Position numbers and translations under genes: made by a program. Shown one piece after another: positions 42,153 to 49,069 of a stretch of DNA of 64,000 bases (within the stretch, counting starts at the first letter, position 1; each line of letters opens with the position of its first letter). This stretch comes from JAUVXJ01 sp034411995. Its GTDB lineage: Bacteria > Chloroflexota > Anaerolineae > UBA7937 > B3-Chlor. The notes under the pieces were generated by a model. It searched no databases, had not been told where the DNA came from, and saw nothing but the letters and a program-made list of their open reading frames with translations. The stretch covers positions 1 to 64,000 of the forward strand of contig DAOUME010000020.1 in NCBI GenBank assembly GCA_034411995.1, in the 5' to 3' direction.

Positions 42153-42854
42153 ATGAGCAGGAAACTCGTGGCACTATTGACTCTGCCCCTGTTGGCTGCA
42201 ATACTCCTTGGGTGTTCCCTGGGAGGCTTGTTCCAGGCACCGGCGGAGACGCCTACGCCTACCAAGACCTTCGTCCCCACGTTCACAGCGACACCGACGG
42301 CGGTGGCAAGTCCATCGGACACGCCCGAGCCGACTTCTCCGCCCGAACCGACGGCACCACCGGAGTCTCCGACGCCGACGCAGCCACCCTCGCCCACCGT
42401 TGGGCCACCCACCAGTACGGCAACGCCACGCCCGCCGGCACCAACGTCGACCCCGGCGCCGCCACCCCCCACGAACACTCCACAGCCAGTATACGATTAC
42501 GTCCTGACCAAGGAGCCGATCAAGGACTTCTGCCATGCCGGGACCTGTCTGCCAGAGGTCAGGGGGGATGTTCTGGATGCCCAGGGGAACCCTGTTGACC
42601 GCTATTCGGTAGCCATCAAGCTGAACTCCCCGGTGTTCGGTGTGCAATTCTGTGCCGCAGGTGACGAGGCCAAGATGCTGCAGCCAGGTCAATTCAAGTT
42701 CGAATCGCCAGACGGCCGGACGTTCGGTGAGTACACGTTGACCGTAGTTAGAAGCCAGGGTGACCCTACGCCGCTGTCCCAGACCTATCTGCTGGGCGGC
42801 CAGGCGGCGTTGAAAGGGCAGCACACAGGCATAGAATTCCGGCGCAAGTTCTAG
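42153..42854 (+). CDS. lipoprotein 1 of a four-member tandem family
   Basis: 233-residue lipoprotein: signal peptide 'MSRKLVALLTLPLLAAILLGC' (lipobox LLGC, Cys21), then a long Thr/Pro/Ala linker (about 30-110) and a C-terminal beta-rich domain beginning 'YDYVLTKEPIKDFCHAGTCLPEVRGDVLDAQGNPVDRY'. The layout Cys ... GDVLDAQGNPV ... is shared with the three genes downstream, but this member is the most diverged and has four cysteines. GGGAGAG before the ATG. A terminator follows, so it may be transcribed separately. Confidence 0.75.
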   Translation: MSRKLVALLTLPLLAAILLGCSLGGLFQAPAETPTPTKTFVPTFTATPTAVASPSDTPEPTSPPEPTAPPESPTPTQPPSPTVGPPTSTATPRPPAPTSTPAPPPPTNTPQPVYDYVLTKEPIKDFCHAGTCLPEVRGDVLDAQGNPVDRYSVAIKLNSPVFGVQFCAAGDEAKMLQPGQFKFESPDGRTFGEYTLTVVRSQGDPTPLSQTYLLGGQAALKGQHTGIEFRRKF

Positions 42855-42871
42855 GGTGCCCGATTCCCTGT

Positions 42872-42918
42872 CCGCCCGGCGAGGCCGCCAGCGAGGGGCG
42901 GCTGGGGCGGGTTTTTTT
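42872..42918 (+). terminator. rho-independent terminator after lipoprotein 1
   Basis: Nested stems CCGCCC...GGGCGG (42872-42877/42905-42910) and GCCGCC...GGCGGC inside, followed by a run of seven T (42912-42918). A second hairpin (AAAGGCGGGAG...CTCCCGCTTT, 42921-42950) follows and may be part of the next leader. Confidence 0.8.
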
Positions 42919-43009
42919 CCAAAGGCGGGAGGTCTTCCAGCTCCCGCTTTGGCTTGTCAGCGAGACAGGGTGACGCTTCCTTGGGGAAAGGAGATCAGCA
43001 GGTTTAACA

Positions 43010-43720
43010 ATGATTAGTAGAAGGCTCGCAGGGACAACGACCGCGGTCTTGGTGACCGTGCTGGTCATGGTCAGCCTCCTGGGCTGCTCTTTGACGTCTT
43101 TCATGGGCTCTCCGACCTCCACAGCAACGTCCACCCGAACCCCCAAACCCACCTTCACACCGACGGCGACCCACACTTCCACACCGATATACTCGCCGAC
43201 ACCTATCCCCACCGACACGCCCACCGTCACGCCCACACCCGAGGTGACGGACACGCCCACACCGACCACAATCCCTCCCACCGCGACCCGGCGCCCCGTT
43301 CCGCCAACCCCCACCCGGCCCGCTGCCACAGCGACGCCGAAGACACCACCGCCCACGCCCAAGCCCACGTATGATTTCAGATACGTGGCGGGAAGCCTGC
43401 GGGCTTTTCCCAATTGCGGTACCGTCTATTTTAAGGGCAAGATAACGGGCATGGGGGGCGAGCCGGTCAACGGCAGAATCGTGCGCTTGAGGTTCGCCGA
43501 TAACGTGGCGTTCAAGACCAGCGGGTTGGGAGAGTCCCCGGGCGAGTGGGGCTTTTCCCCTCTGTCCCCGAACATGTACCACGCGCCGTTCACGTTTCTG
43601 ATCGACATCGTCTCCAGCGAGAGCAACCCACAGCCCCAGTCGGACACGGTGCAAATCGACTTCGTCGGTTGCGACGTCGCCGGTCAGTTCGAGAACATCG
43701 TGTTCGAGTACGCCCGCTAG
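43010..43720 (+). CDS. lipoprotein 2 of the tandem family
   Basis: 236-residue lipoprotein. The signal peptide ends in the lipobox SLLGC (Cys26), followed by a Thr/Pro linker of about 85 residues with repeated 'TPTPTV' units. The C-terminal domain of about 110 residues starts 'YDFRYVAGSLRAFPNCGTVYFKGKI' and contains 'GEWGFSPLSPN' and 'SESNPQPQSDTVQIDFVGCDVAGQFENIVFEY', all repeated in the next genes. Two cysteines (PNCG and VGCD) could form a disulfide. It is the clearest parent of the family domain. Confidence 0.8.
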   Translation: MISRRLAGTTTAVLVTVLVMVSLLGCSLTSFMGSPTSTATSTRTPKPTFTPTATHTSTPIYSPTPIPTDTPTVTPTPEVTDTPTPTTIPPTATRRPVPPTPTRPAATATPKTPPPTPKPTYDFRYVAGSLRAFPNCGTVYFKGKITGMGGEPVNGRIVRLRFADNVAFKTSGLGESPGEWGFSPLSPNMYHAPFTFLIDIVSSESNPQPQSDTVQIDFVGCDVAGQFENIVFEYAR

Positions 43721-43735
43721 GATGCCGGGTATGCC

Positions 43736-44488
43736 GTGCAGCGCTTGAAGGGCCTGAAGTCTGACCGGGATGGGAGGCCACAGGGGAAAGGCACATCTCC
43801 GTTGTACAGGGAGAGCGGAGCCAGGCTGGCCCTGGCGGCGGTGGCAGCGATGATCACCGTCGCTTGTAGCTGCCCGCTGTTGCCCCTGGTGTCGTCGCCA
43901 CCCAGGGCAACCCCTACACCGACCAAGACGGTCGAACCTTCTTCCAGCCCCAGTCCCACGGCGACACCCGAACAGACCCCGATCCCCACGGCCACGACAA
44001 GGCCGACGGAAGCTGCCACGGTCACGCCTACCGACACGCCCACAGAGACCCTGGTGCCCGCCACGGTCACCCCTCGACCGCCAATGGCGACCCCCACCCG
44101 CGTCCTCCCCACCGCTACCTCCACTCCTGGTTGGGAGTTCGTGTACATGGAGAACAGCATGACGTCGCAACCGAACTGCGGTTCCGTCTATCTGGAGGGC
44201 AAGATCGTCAACGAGGCGGGCGAGCCTCTCGATGGGATAACCGTGCGCTTGCGCTGGTGGGACAATGTGGAGTACGAATTGAGCGGCACGGCAGGGGGGC
44301 ACTCGCCCGGCAAGTGGGGGTTCTCGCCCCTGTCCCCTGATCAGAACCGGGCCCATCAACCCTTCATTCTGGACGTAGTGGGCAGCCAGGGCAACCCCGT
44401 GCGCCTGTCCGAGGAGCTACACGTGGACATGGCAAACTGCAGCGAAGCCGGCCAGTTCACCAACATCACGTTCGTGTCTAGAAGGTAG
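43736..44488 (+). CDS. lipoprotein 3 of the tandem family
   Basis: 250 codons if the GTG at 43736 is used, but a shorter start (TTG near 43801, with GGGGAAAGG upstream) would place the hydrophobic 'LALAAVAAMITVAC' correctly as signal peptide with the lipidated Cys in VACS. A Thr/Pro linker follows, then the family domain 'WEFVYMENSMTSQPNCGSVYLEGKIVNEAGEPLDGITVRLRWWDN', 'GKWGFSPLSPDQ' and 'VGSQGNPVRLSEELHVDMANCSEAGQFTNITF'. The two domain cysteines are conserved. Overall about half of the domain residues match lipoprotein 2. Confidence 0.75.
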   Translation: MQRLKGLKSDRDGRPQGKGTSPLYRESGARLALAAVAAMITVACSCPLLPLVSSPPRATPTPTKTVEPSSSPSPTATPEQTPIPTATTRPTEAATVTPTDTPTETLVPATVTPRPPMATPTRVLPTATSTPGWEFVYMENSMTSQPNCGSVYLEGKIVNEAGEPLDGITVRLRWWDNVEYELSGTAGGHSPGKWGFSPLSPDQNRAHQPFILDVVGSQGNPVRLSEELHVDMANCSEAGQFTNITFVSRR

Positions 44489-44551
44489 TGCAGACAAACC
44501 GTAGACGGTCGATCCCGTCATGAAGATAGAAAGCAGGGCTGACAAGTCGGC

Positions 44552-45322
44552 GTGGGATCGAAGGGCAACCACCGCACAGTGAGAGAAACAATCGTGGGCC
44601 AGACGAGAGTCAAGTTGGCCGTTCTGGTCGTCGCAATCGCCATCACGATGGCCACGATAAGCTGCACTTGCCCCCTGCTATCCTTGGTGGCGCCCCCGGC
44701 CACGGTCACTCCCACGCCCACCAAGACGCCCAGGCCGTCGGTCACGGCGACGTGGGCAGCCACGCCAACGGTGGAGGTCCAGCCATCGCCTACGGCCACG
44801 CCCCTTCCCACCGATACGCCCACCCTGGTGGCGACGTTCACGCCCACGCAGACTCGAATACCGCCCACGCCGACCAGGCGTCCGGCCACGCCGACCGCTA
44901 CTCGGCCGCCGGCGAGCCCTACACCCCGGCCGCCCACGGCAACGGCCACCGTCTCGTACCAGTATTCCTTGTACAGTCCAGTCGAGTACCTGCCGGACTG
45001 CGCCATGACTACCATCGAGGGAACGGTGTGGGGCCTTAACCCGCCAGAGCAGTTGGGAGGCGTTCTTCTCAAGGTGTGCGTGGAGGGCGAGTTCTGGTGT
45101 GGGCCGCTCCAGACTGGACAGGACCCAGACAAGGGTGCGGGATACTACAGTGGCGTTCTCGACCCTGAGGGTCCCAAGGCTGGCAACTGGTGGGTGGCCG
45201 TCGTCGATGCTCAAGGCCACCCCCTCTCCCAGGCCGTGCTGTTCCAGACCGACACGTACGACTGCGATCCGGACGGTACCGGTCACCAGTGGGTGATCAT
45301 CGATTTCAAGAGAAACTACTGA
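44552..45322 (+). CDS. lipoprotein 4 (third-position variant) of the tandem family
   Basis: 256 codons from GTG 44552; a later GTG (44579 or 44597) is also possible. The hydrophobic 'LAVLVVAIAITMATISC' carries the lipobox TISC. A Thr/Pro linker follows, then a diverged family domain 'YQYSLYSPVEYLPDCAMTTIEGTVWGLNPPEQLGGVLLKVC' and 'DPEGPKAGNWWVAVVDAQGHPLSQAVLFQTDTYDC'. It keeps the first-strand layout and the terminal Cys but has extra cysteines. It lies between the two best-matching paralogues and the LysM member. Confidence 0.7.
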   Translation: MGSKGNHRTVRETIVGQTRVKLAVLVVAIAITMATISCTCPLLSLVAPPATVTPTPTKTPRPSVTATWAATPTVEVQPSPTATPLPTDTPTLVATFTPTQTRIPPTPTRRPATPTATRPPASPTPRPPTATATVSYQYSLYSPVEYLPDCAMTTIEGTVWGLNPPEQLGGVLLKVCVEGEFWCGPLQTGQDPDKGAGYYSGVLDPEGPKAGNWWVAVVDAQGHPLSQAVLFQTDTYDCDPDGTGHQWVIIDFKRNY

Positions 45323-45337
45323 GACGAGGAGGACCAG

Positions 45338-46216
45338 ATCATCAACGCCAAGACCGTTCCCCTATGCATACTGATCTCTCTTCTCATGGTGGGAAGCCTG
45401 GGATGCTCGCTCGGTTCACTCGTCGCCGGGGCGCCCGCCCCCACGGCGACACCGACCATAGGCCTGGTCGCCACCTTCACCGCGACAGCTACCTCTACCG
45501 CGACACCCACTCCCACTGAAACTCCCATAGCGACCGATACCCCTCCTGCCACGCCTACGTCGACCCCACTTCCCACGGCCACAGCCACGCCGCCCTACGT
45601 CACTTACACAGTGCAGGCCGGCGACACCTTGAGCAGTATAGCCAGCCGATTCGGCGTTTCTGTGCAAGCGATCATGGACGCCAACGGGCTGAGCGGTCCG
45701 ATCATCAACATCGGGATGGAACTCATCATCCCCTCGAGCGGAAGCTCAGTCTTGCCGCCAGCGAACCCGACGTCGACCCAGACCGGGGCCGCTCCGACCT
45801 CCACCAGACAGCCCCCCACGCCGACCACACCTCCACCGACGGCCACACAACAGAAGTATCAGTACGAATACGTGGACGGGAGCATGCAGCCGTACGAGAA
45901 AGGATGCAGCGACTTGGGAGTGCAAGGCGTGATCCTGGACGCTTCGGGAAGGCCTATCACCGGCCAGGTGACCGTCAGGTGGCAGCTCGACAGCTACGTG
46001 GACTACTGGGTCACCGGCAACCCTATCGAGCAACCGGGCACCTTCAAGTTCGGGATCTTCCCCGGGCCGATCTACCACGGCAACAAGACCTCGACCATTC
46101 AGATAGTGCAGAGCGAGTCCAATCCCCAGCCGCTCTCCGAGCCCCTGACCTGGCAAGTCCAGGATTGCCTCGAGGGGCCTGAGTTGTTCGCCAACGTTAC
46201 CTTCCGTCACCGATGA
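45338..46216 (+). CDS. LysM lipoprotein, last member of the tandem family; apparent ATC start
   Basis: 292 codons if translation begins at ATC 45338 (or ATC 45341). No ATG, GTG or TTG in the frame yields a signal peptide: the only one, ATG 45386, leaves six residues before the lipobox SLGC. From the ATC the N-terminus reads (M)INAKTVPLCILISLLMVGSLGC, a proper lipoprotein signal peptide, and GAGGAGGA sits 4-7 nt before it. After a Thr/Pro linker come a LysM motif ('YTVQAGDTLSSIASRFGVSVQAIMDANGL'), a second linker and the family domain ('YVDGSMQPYEKGCSDLGVQGVILDASGRPITG', 'SESNPQPLSEPLTWQVQDC'). It combines glycan binding with the family module. Confidence 0.7.
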   Translation: MINAKTVPLCILISLLMVGSLGCSLGSLVAGAPAPTATPTIGLVATFTATATSTATPTPTETPIATDTPPATPTSTPLPTATATPPYVTYTVQAGDTLSSIASRFGVSVQAIMDANGLSGPIINIGMELIIPSSGSSVLPPANPTSTQTGAAPTSTRQPPTPTTPPPTATQQKYQYEYVDGSMQPYEKGCSDLGVQGVILDASGRPITGQVTVRWQLDSYVDYWVTGNPIEQPGTFKFGIFPGPIYHGNKTSTIQIVQSESNPQPLSEPLTWQVQDCLEGPELFANVTFRHR

Positions 46217-46233
46217 TCACGGGGACAGACGAA

Positions 46234-46260
46234 AAGAGAGCCCGCGCTGCGGGCTCTCTT
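46234..46260. terminator. bidirectional terminator hairpin
   Basis: Perfect 12-bp stem AAGAGAGCCCGC / GCGGGCTCTCTT with a 3-nt loop, between the convergent LysM lipoprotein and epimerase genes. Confidence 0.8.
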
Positions 46261-46295
46261 CGCTTATCGTAGGGCAACGTCTCTGAACGGCAACT

Positions 46296-46754
46296 CTACC
46301 TGTGCTTCAAACCCCAGTCATATGGTATCTCGTCAGTATCATATGGCAGGCGGTGCTCGTCGGGCTCGTCGTAGTCGTATAGCTGGGTAGGCACGTTGAT
46401 GATCAGAGCCACTCCCTCGCCGACCCCCTTGAACCCGTGCACCACCTCGGGAGGTATCTTGATCAGGCAAGGGTTCCGCTCTCCGATGAAGAACTCGTTC
46501 ACCTCACCGTAAGTCGGCGAACCCTCTCGACGATCATACAACACCACCTTCGACATCCCATGGATACACACGAAATGGTCGGTCTGAAGCTTGTGATAAT
46601 GCCAGCCCTTGACCACCCCCGGATAGGCCGCGGTCAGGTACACCTGACCGAACCTCTCGTACTCGTCCCAATCGGAGCGCAGTATCTCCATCAGATAGCC
46701 GCGTTCGTCGGGAATAAAACGCAGCTGTCTGACTTTCACCCCTTCGATCACCAT
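46296..46754 (-). CDS. dTDP-4-dehydrorhamnose 3,5-epimerase-like sugar epimerase
   Basis: 152-residue cupin-fold protein of the RmlC family. Typical stretches: 'PDERGYLMEILRSDW', 'VYLTAAYPGVVKGWHYHKLQTDHFVCIHG', 'PPEVVHGFKGVGEGVALIINVPTQLYD' and 'DEHRLPYDTDEIPYDW'. The WHYH motif and VVHGF carry the active-site histidines. Length is a little below full RmlC (about 180). No other rml genes are in the window, so the exact substrate (dTDP-rhamnose or another deoxysugar) is open. It ends beside a bidirectional terminator. Confidence 0.88.
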   Translation of the reverse strand: MVIEGVKVRQLRFIPDERGYLMEILRSDWDEYERFGQVYLTAAYPGVVKGWHYHKLQTDHFVCIHGMSKVVLYDRREGSPTYGEVNEFFIGERNPCLIKIPPEVVHGFKGVGEGVALIINVPTQLYDYDEPDEHRLPYDTDEIPYDWGLKHR

Positions 46755-46766
46755 CTCTCTCCTTCA

Positions 46767-47135
46767 CTACGAGCCTCTGACCAGAATGAAGACCTCCACG
46801 AGCGCCAGGGCGCTCAGCAGCAGCAGCGTATTGATCCAGTTGAGTGCCTGTCCCATGCGAAGCCACGAGCAGAGTGTCACGAACAAGGCGGCCAGCGCCC
46901 CTTCGCGGAAAGACCTCCTGGCGTCGCTCCTGTAGGACTTCGCGGACGTGAAGCGGAAGTGCAGGTAGTGCGCCAGCGGGGACAGCAGGGTCAGCAGGGC
47001 CACAAACAGCAAGCCAAGAAAGAGCATGCGGTTGATGGCCAGGGACGGGTCCGTGTTCCAGATTACATAGGCCAGACCCAGGCAACTGGATACGCACGCC
47101 ACCCACGAGAGGGTCCACAGTCGCCGAGCAGTCAC
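46767..47135 (-). CDS. four-helix hypothetical membrane protein
   Basis: 122-residue protein with about four hydrophobic helices ('LWTLSWVACVSSCLGLAYVIW', 'MLFLGLLFVALLTLLSPL' and two near the C-terminus) and a basic loop 'FRFTSAKSYRSDARRSFRE'. A GTG at 47135 with AGGAG upstream is chosen, because an ATG at 47177 lies upstream of the transcript start predicted from the promoter at 47166-47194. It stops 12 nt before the epimerase gene, so the two are co-transcribed. Confidence 0.6.
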   Translation of the reverse strand: MTARRLWTLSWVACVSSCLGLAYVIWNTDPSLAINRMLFLGLLFVALLTLLSPLAHYLHFRFTSAKSYRSDARRSFREGALAALFVTLCSWLRMGQALNWINTLLLLSALALVEVFILVRGS

Positions 47136-47165
47136 CACACTCCTTTGCACCACGAGCACTGCTGG

Positions 47166-47194
47166 ATTGTACAACATCCAGCGCGTCAGGGCAA
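47166..47194 (-). promoter_or_regulatory. leftward promoter of the membrane protein-epimerase pair
   Basis: TTGCCC (47194-47189), 17-nt spacer, TACAAT (47171-47166), directly back to back with the coaE promoter. Confidence 0.5.
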
Positions 47195-47223
47195 TTGATA
47201 ACTTGCCCCGGCTGTGATATAAT
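47195..47223 (+). promoter_or_regulatory. promoter of coaE
   Basis: TTGATA (47195-47200), 17-nt spacer, TATAAT (47218-47223). The start codon at 47233 is only 9 nt beyond the -10, implying a (nearly) leaderless mRNA. Confidence 0.7.
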
Positions 47224-47232
47224 CCTCACGCG

Positions 47233-47838
47233 ATGAAGTACGTCATCGGCCTCACGGGGAACATCGGCAGCGGCAAGAGCACCGTGCTCGGCATGCTACA
47301 GCAACTGGGGGCCAAGGTCGTAGACGCCGATGACCTGGTGCACCAGGCGATGGCTAAGGGCACCCCCGTGTGGCAGACGATGGTGGACACCTTCGGCCGG
47401 GCCATCCTGGATGAGCATGGCGGTATCGATCGCCACAAAGTGGGCTCCATCGTCTTTGAGGACCATGAGGCTCTGAGGCGTCTGGAGGGGATAATCCACC
47501 CGGCCATCGATGACCGGTTCTTCCACTTCGTCCGGGAGGCGAAAGAGCAGGTCCTGGTGGTGGAGGCTGTGAAACTGATCGAAAGCGGGTTGCACCACAA
47601 GCTCGACTCTCTATGGCTGGTGACCTGCCCCCGCGAGGAGAGTCTGCGCCGGCTCGTGGAGGGCAGGGGTGCAGACCCGGAGGACGTTCGAGAGCGACTG
47701 CGGGCCCAGATGCCAGAGGAAGAACAGGCGCACTGGGCCGACGTGGTCATAGACAACGGGGGAACCCTGGAACAGACCTGGGAGCAGGTCCAGGCAGAGT
47801 GGGACAAGATCCAAAAGCAGCTACGCCGTCCGGGGTGA
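47233..47838 (+). CDS. coaE: dephospho-CoA kinase
   Basis: 201-residue enzyme for the last step of coenzyme A synthesis, ATP-dependent phosphorylation of the ribose 3'-OH of dephospho-CoA. The P-loop GNIGSGKST is at 9-17, 'VVDADDLVHQAM' carries the usual D-D motif, 'RRLEGIIHPAI' the conserved HP, and 'LWLVTCPREESLRRL' the nucleotide-base region. Length and motifs are those of an intact CoaE. The start codon lies almost at the predicted transcription start; no ribosome binding site is visible. Monocistronic or followed by the small membrane protein 145 nt downstream. Confidence 0.93.
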   Translation: MKYVIGLTGNIGSGKSTVLGMLQQLGAKVVDADDLVHQAMAKGTPVWQTMVDTFGRAILDEHGGIDRHKVGSIVFEDHEALRRLEGIIHPAIDDRFFHFVREAKEQVLVVEAVKLIESGLHHKLDSLWLVTCPREESLRRLVEGRGADPEDVRERLRAQMPEEEQAHWADVVIDNGGTLEQTWEQVQAEWDKIQKQLRRPG

Positions 47839-47982
47839 ACGTGCGACGGGCACGGCGGCAGGATCTGCAACCATCGCCGGGATCGTGCTGCTGGAGAGGT
47901 TGCGGCCCACGCCTCGATGATCCCCGTCTTTGCATAGCGCTGAACGGAGCGAGTTCACTCCACACAAGGAGGCTACAAACCG

Positions 47983-48174
47983 ATGGCACCACTCAAGGAA
48001 TTCGTGAACCAGCACCCCAATCTGGCGGCCTGGACTGCCCTGGCGTTGGGCATGGTCGTCCTGTTACTCATCGCTGTGCAACACGTGGGTCTGCTGGCGG
48101 GCCAGGTACTGGCCCTGGTGGTGGTCACCATTCTGCTGGCGGGGTTGTGTGTCTGGATCATAAGCCTGGAGTAG
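47983..48174 (+). CDS. 63-residue two-helix membrane protein
   Basis: Short protein (MAPLKEFVNQHPNLAAWTAL...) with two hydrophobic helices (about 14-34 and 40-60) and almost no loop. A strong AAGGAGG stands before the ATG, and a perfect terminator follows. I have a recollection of similar small 'QHPNLAAW' proteins in Anaerolineae. Function unknown. Confidence 0.75.
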   Translation: MAPLKEFVNQHPNLAAWTALALGMVVLLLIAVQHVGLLAGQVLALVVVTILLAGLCVWIISLE

Positions 48175-48211
48175 ACTGACCAGGCCCGTTCTTCGCAGGA
48201 CAGCGTTCTAC

Positions 48212-48247
48212 GTGGGGGAGAGCGTTTGCTCTCCCCCACTTCTATTT
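48212..48247 (+). terminator. rho-independent terminator
   Basis: 12-bp perfect stem GTGGGGGAGAGC (48212-48223) / GCTCTCCCCCAC (48228-48239) with GTTT loop, followed by TTCTATTT. Confidence 0.85.
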
Positions 48248-48309
48248 CAAGAATCTTGACCAGAATCTTAAAATTCTCACCTTGTACCTCAATATTTCGA
48301 TGTTCTATA

Positions 48310-48338
48310 TTGACAAATCTCAGACTCTGAGTTATAAT
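48310..48338 (+). promoter_or_regulatory. consensus promoter with a palindromic operator in the spacer
   Basis: TTGACA (48310-48315), 17-nt spacer, TATAAT (48333-48338). Inside the spacer CTCAGA-C-TCTGAG (48319-48331) is a perfect 6-1-6 palindrome, and TGAGATTT (48354-48361) downstream is inverted to AAATCTCA (48315-48322). A dimeric regulator binding here would block transcription of the leader peptide-DUF2089-MFS operon. Confidence 0.65.
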
Positions 48339-48468
48339 AATCAACGCGTAAATTGAGATTTGCGAGAATCGGGCATGAGATCCTTACCCGCCAGCGAGTT
48401 CGTCTCTCAGCGCAGCACCGTGGCCCGCCAGAGACGACACTGTCCGGACAACAGTAGAGGAGGTTGGA

Positions 48469-48660
48469 GTGGAAGTGACTATTGACCTACGGAAGAGGCG
48501 AGCACACTACAGACTCACTATTGATCTGCGAGAAAGGCGGGCACGGCCGCAGAGGACAGCGAGGAGCCTCCCTTCGCCTACACCATCGGGAACCCTTGAC
48601 CAAGTCGCTGTCAGGCATGTCCTGGCCTCAGGGAGTCGGCCGGTAGCGCCCGTTATTTGA
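48469..48660 (+). CDS. arginine-rich leader peptide or small protein
   Basis: 63 codons from GTG 48469, with AGGAGG at ideal distance, lying between the promoter and the DUF2089 gene. The first 28 residues repeat: VTIDLRKRRAHYR and LTIDLRERRARPQR, mirrored by a repeat in the DNA, and contain several R/K-x-R motifs. The rest has no features. It could be a regulatory leader peptide whose translation senses ribosome-targeting drugs, since an MFS drug exporter lies downstream, or a genuine small basic protein. Only the ribosome binding site and repeat are seen directly. Confidence 0.5.
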   Translation: MEVTIDLRKRRAHYRLTIDLRERRARPQRTARSLPSPTPSGTLDQVAVRHVLASGSRPVAPVI

Positions 48661-48689
48661 GCACAGCCGCAGAGGAGAGGAGTTGGTCC

Positions 48690-49067
48690 ATGTATCAAGT
48701 CATTGGCAAGTGCCCGGTATGCAGAGAAGAGCTGACCGTCACCAGACTGCACTGCCGGAGCTGCGATACGGCACTGGAGGGACAATTCAACCTGGGCAAG
48801 TTCTACCGTCTCAGCCCCGAGCAACTGCACTTCGTAGAGACCTTCATCAAGTGCGAGGGCAAGATCACCAGAGTGGAGGAAGAGCTCGGCTTATCTTATC
48901 CCACCGTACGGAGCCGGCTCAACGACCTCATCAGAGCCCTGGGATATGAGGTCCCTGCCCAGGCCACGATCAGCGCGGAGCGCCGCAAGTCCATCCTGGA
49001 ACAGGTCCAGGCTGGACAACTGTCTCCACAAGAAGCGGTGGAACTGCTGAAAGGCGTCGAGAGATAG
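48690..49067 (+). CDS. DUF2089-family zinc-ribbon/helix-turn-helix regulator
   Basis: 125-residue protein. The N-terminal zinc ribbon has CPVC and CRSC pairs, followed by 'FYRLSPEQLHFVETFIKCEGKITRVEEELGLSYPTVRSRLNDLIRALGYE', the HTH characteristic of DUF2089, and a C-terminal SHOCT-like helix pair 'ILEQVQAGQLSPQEAVELLKG'. A cytosolic DNA-binding regulator is likely. GAGGAG precedes the ATG at 48690. It starts the operon with the MFS, GNAT and YvlB/YvlD-like genes, separated from the MFS gene by 2 nt, and may regulate the palindrome in its own promoter. Confidence 0.85.
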   Translation: MYQVIGKCPVCREELTVTRLHCRSCDTALEGQFNLGKFYRLSPEQLHFVETFIKCEGKITRVEEELGLSYPTVRSRLNDLIRALGYEVPAQATISAERRKSILEQVQAGQLSPQEAVELLKGVER

Positions 49068-49069
49068 AG

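Noticed and set aside
43004..44359. 451-codon open frame on the minus strand
   Set aside because: Antisense to lipoproteins 2 and 3; the Arg/Gly-rich repeats mirror their Thr/Pro linkers.
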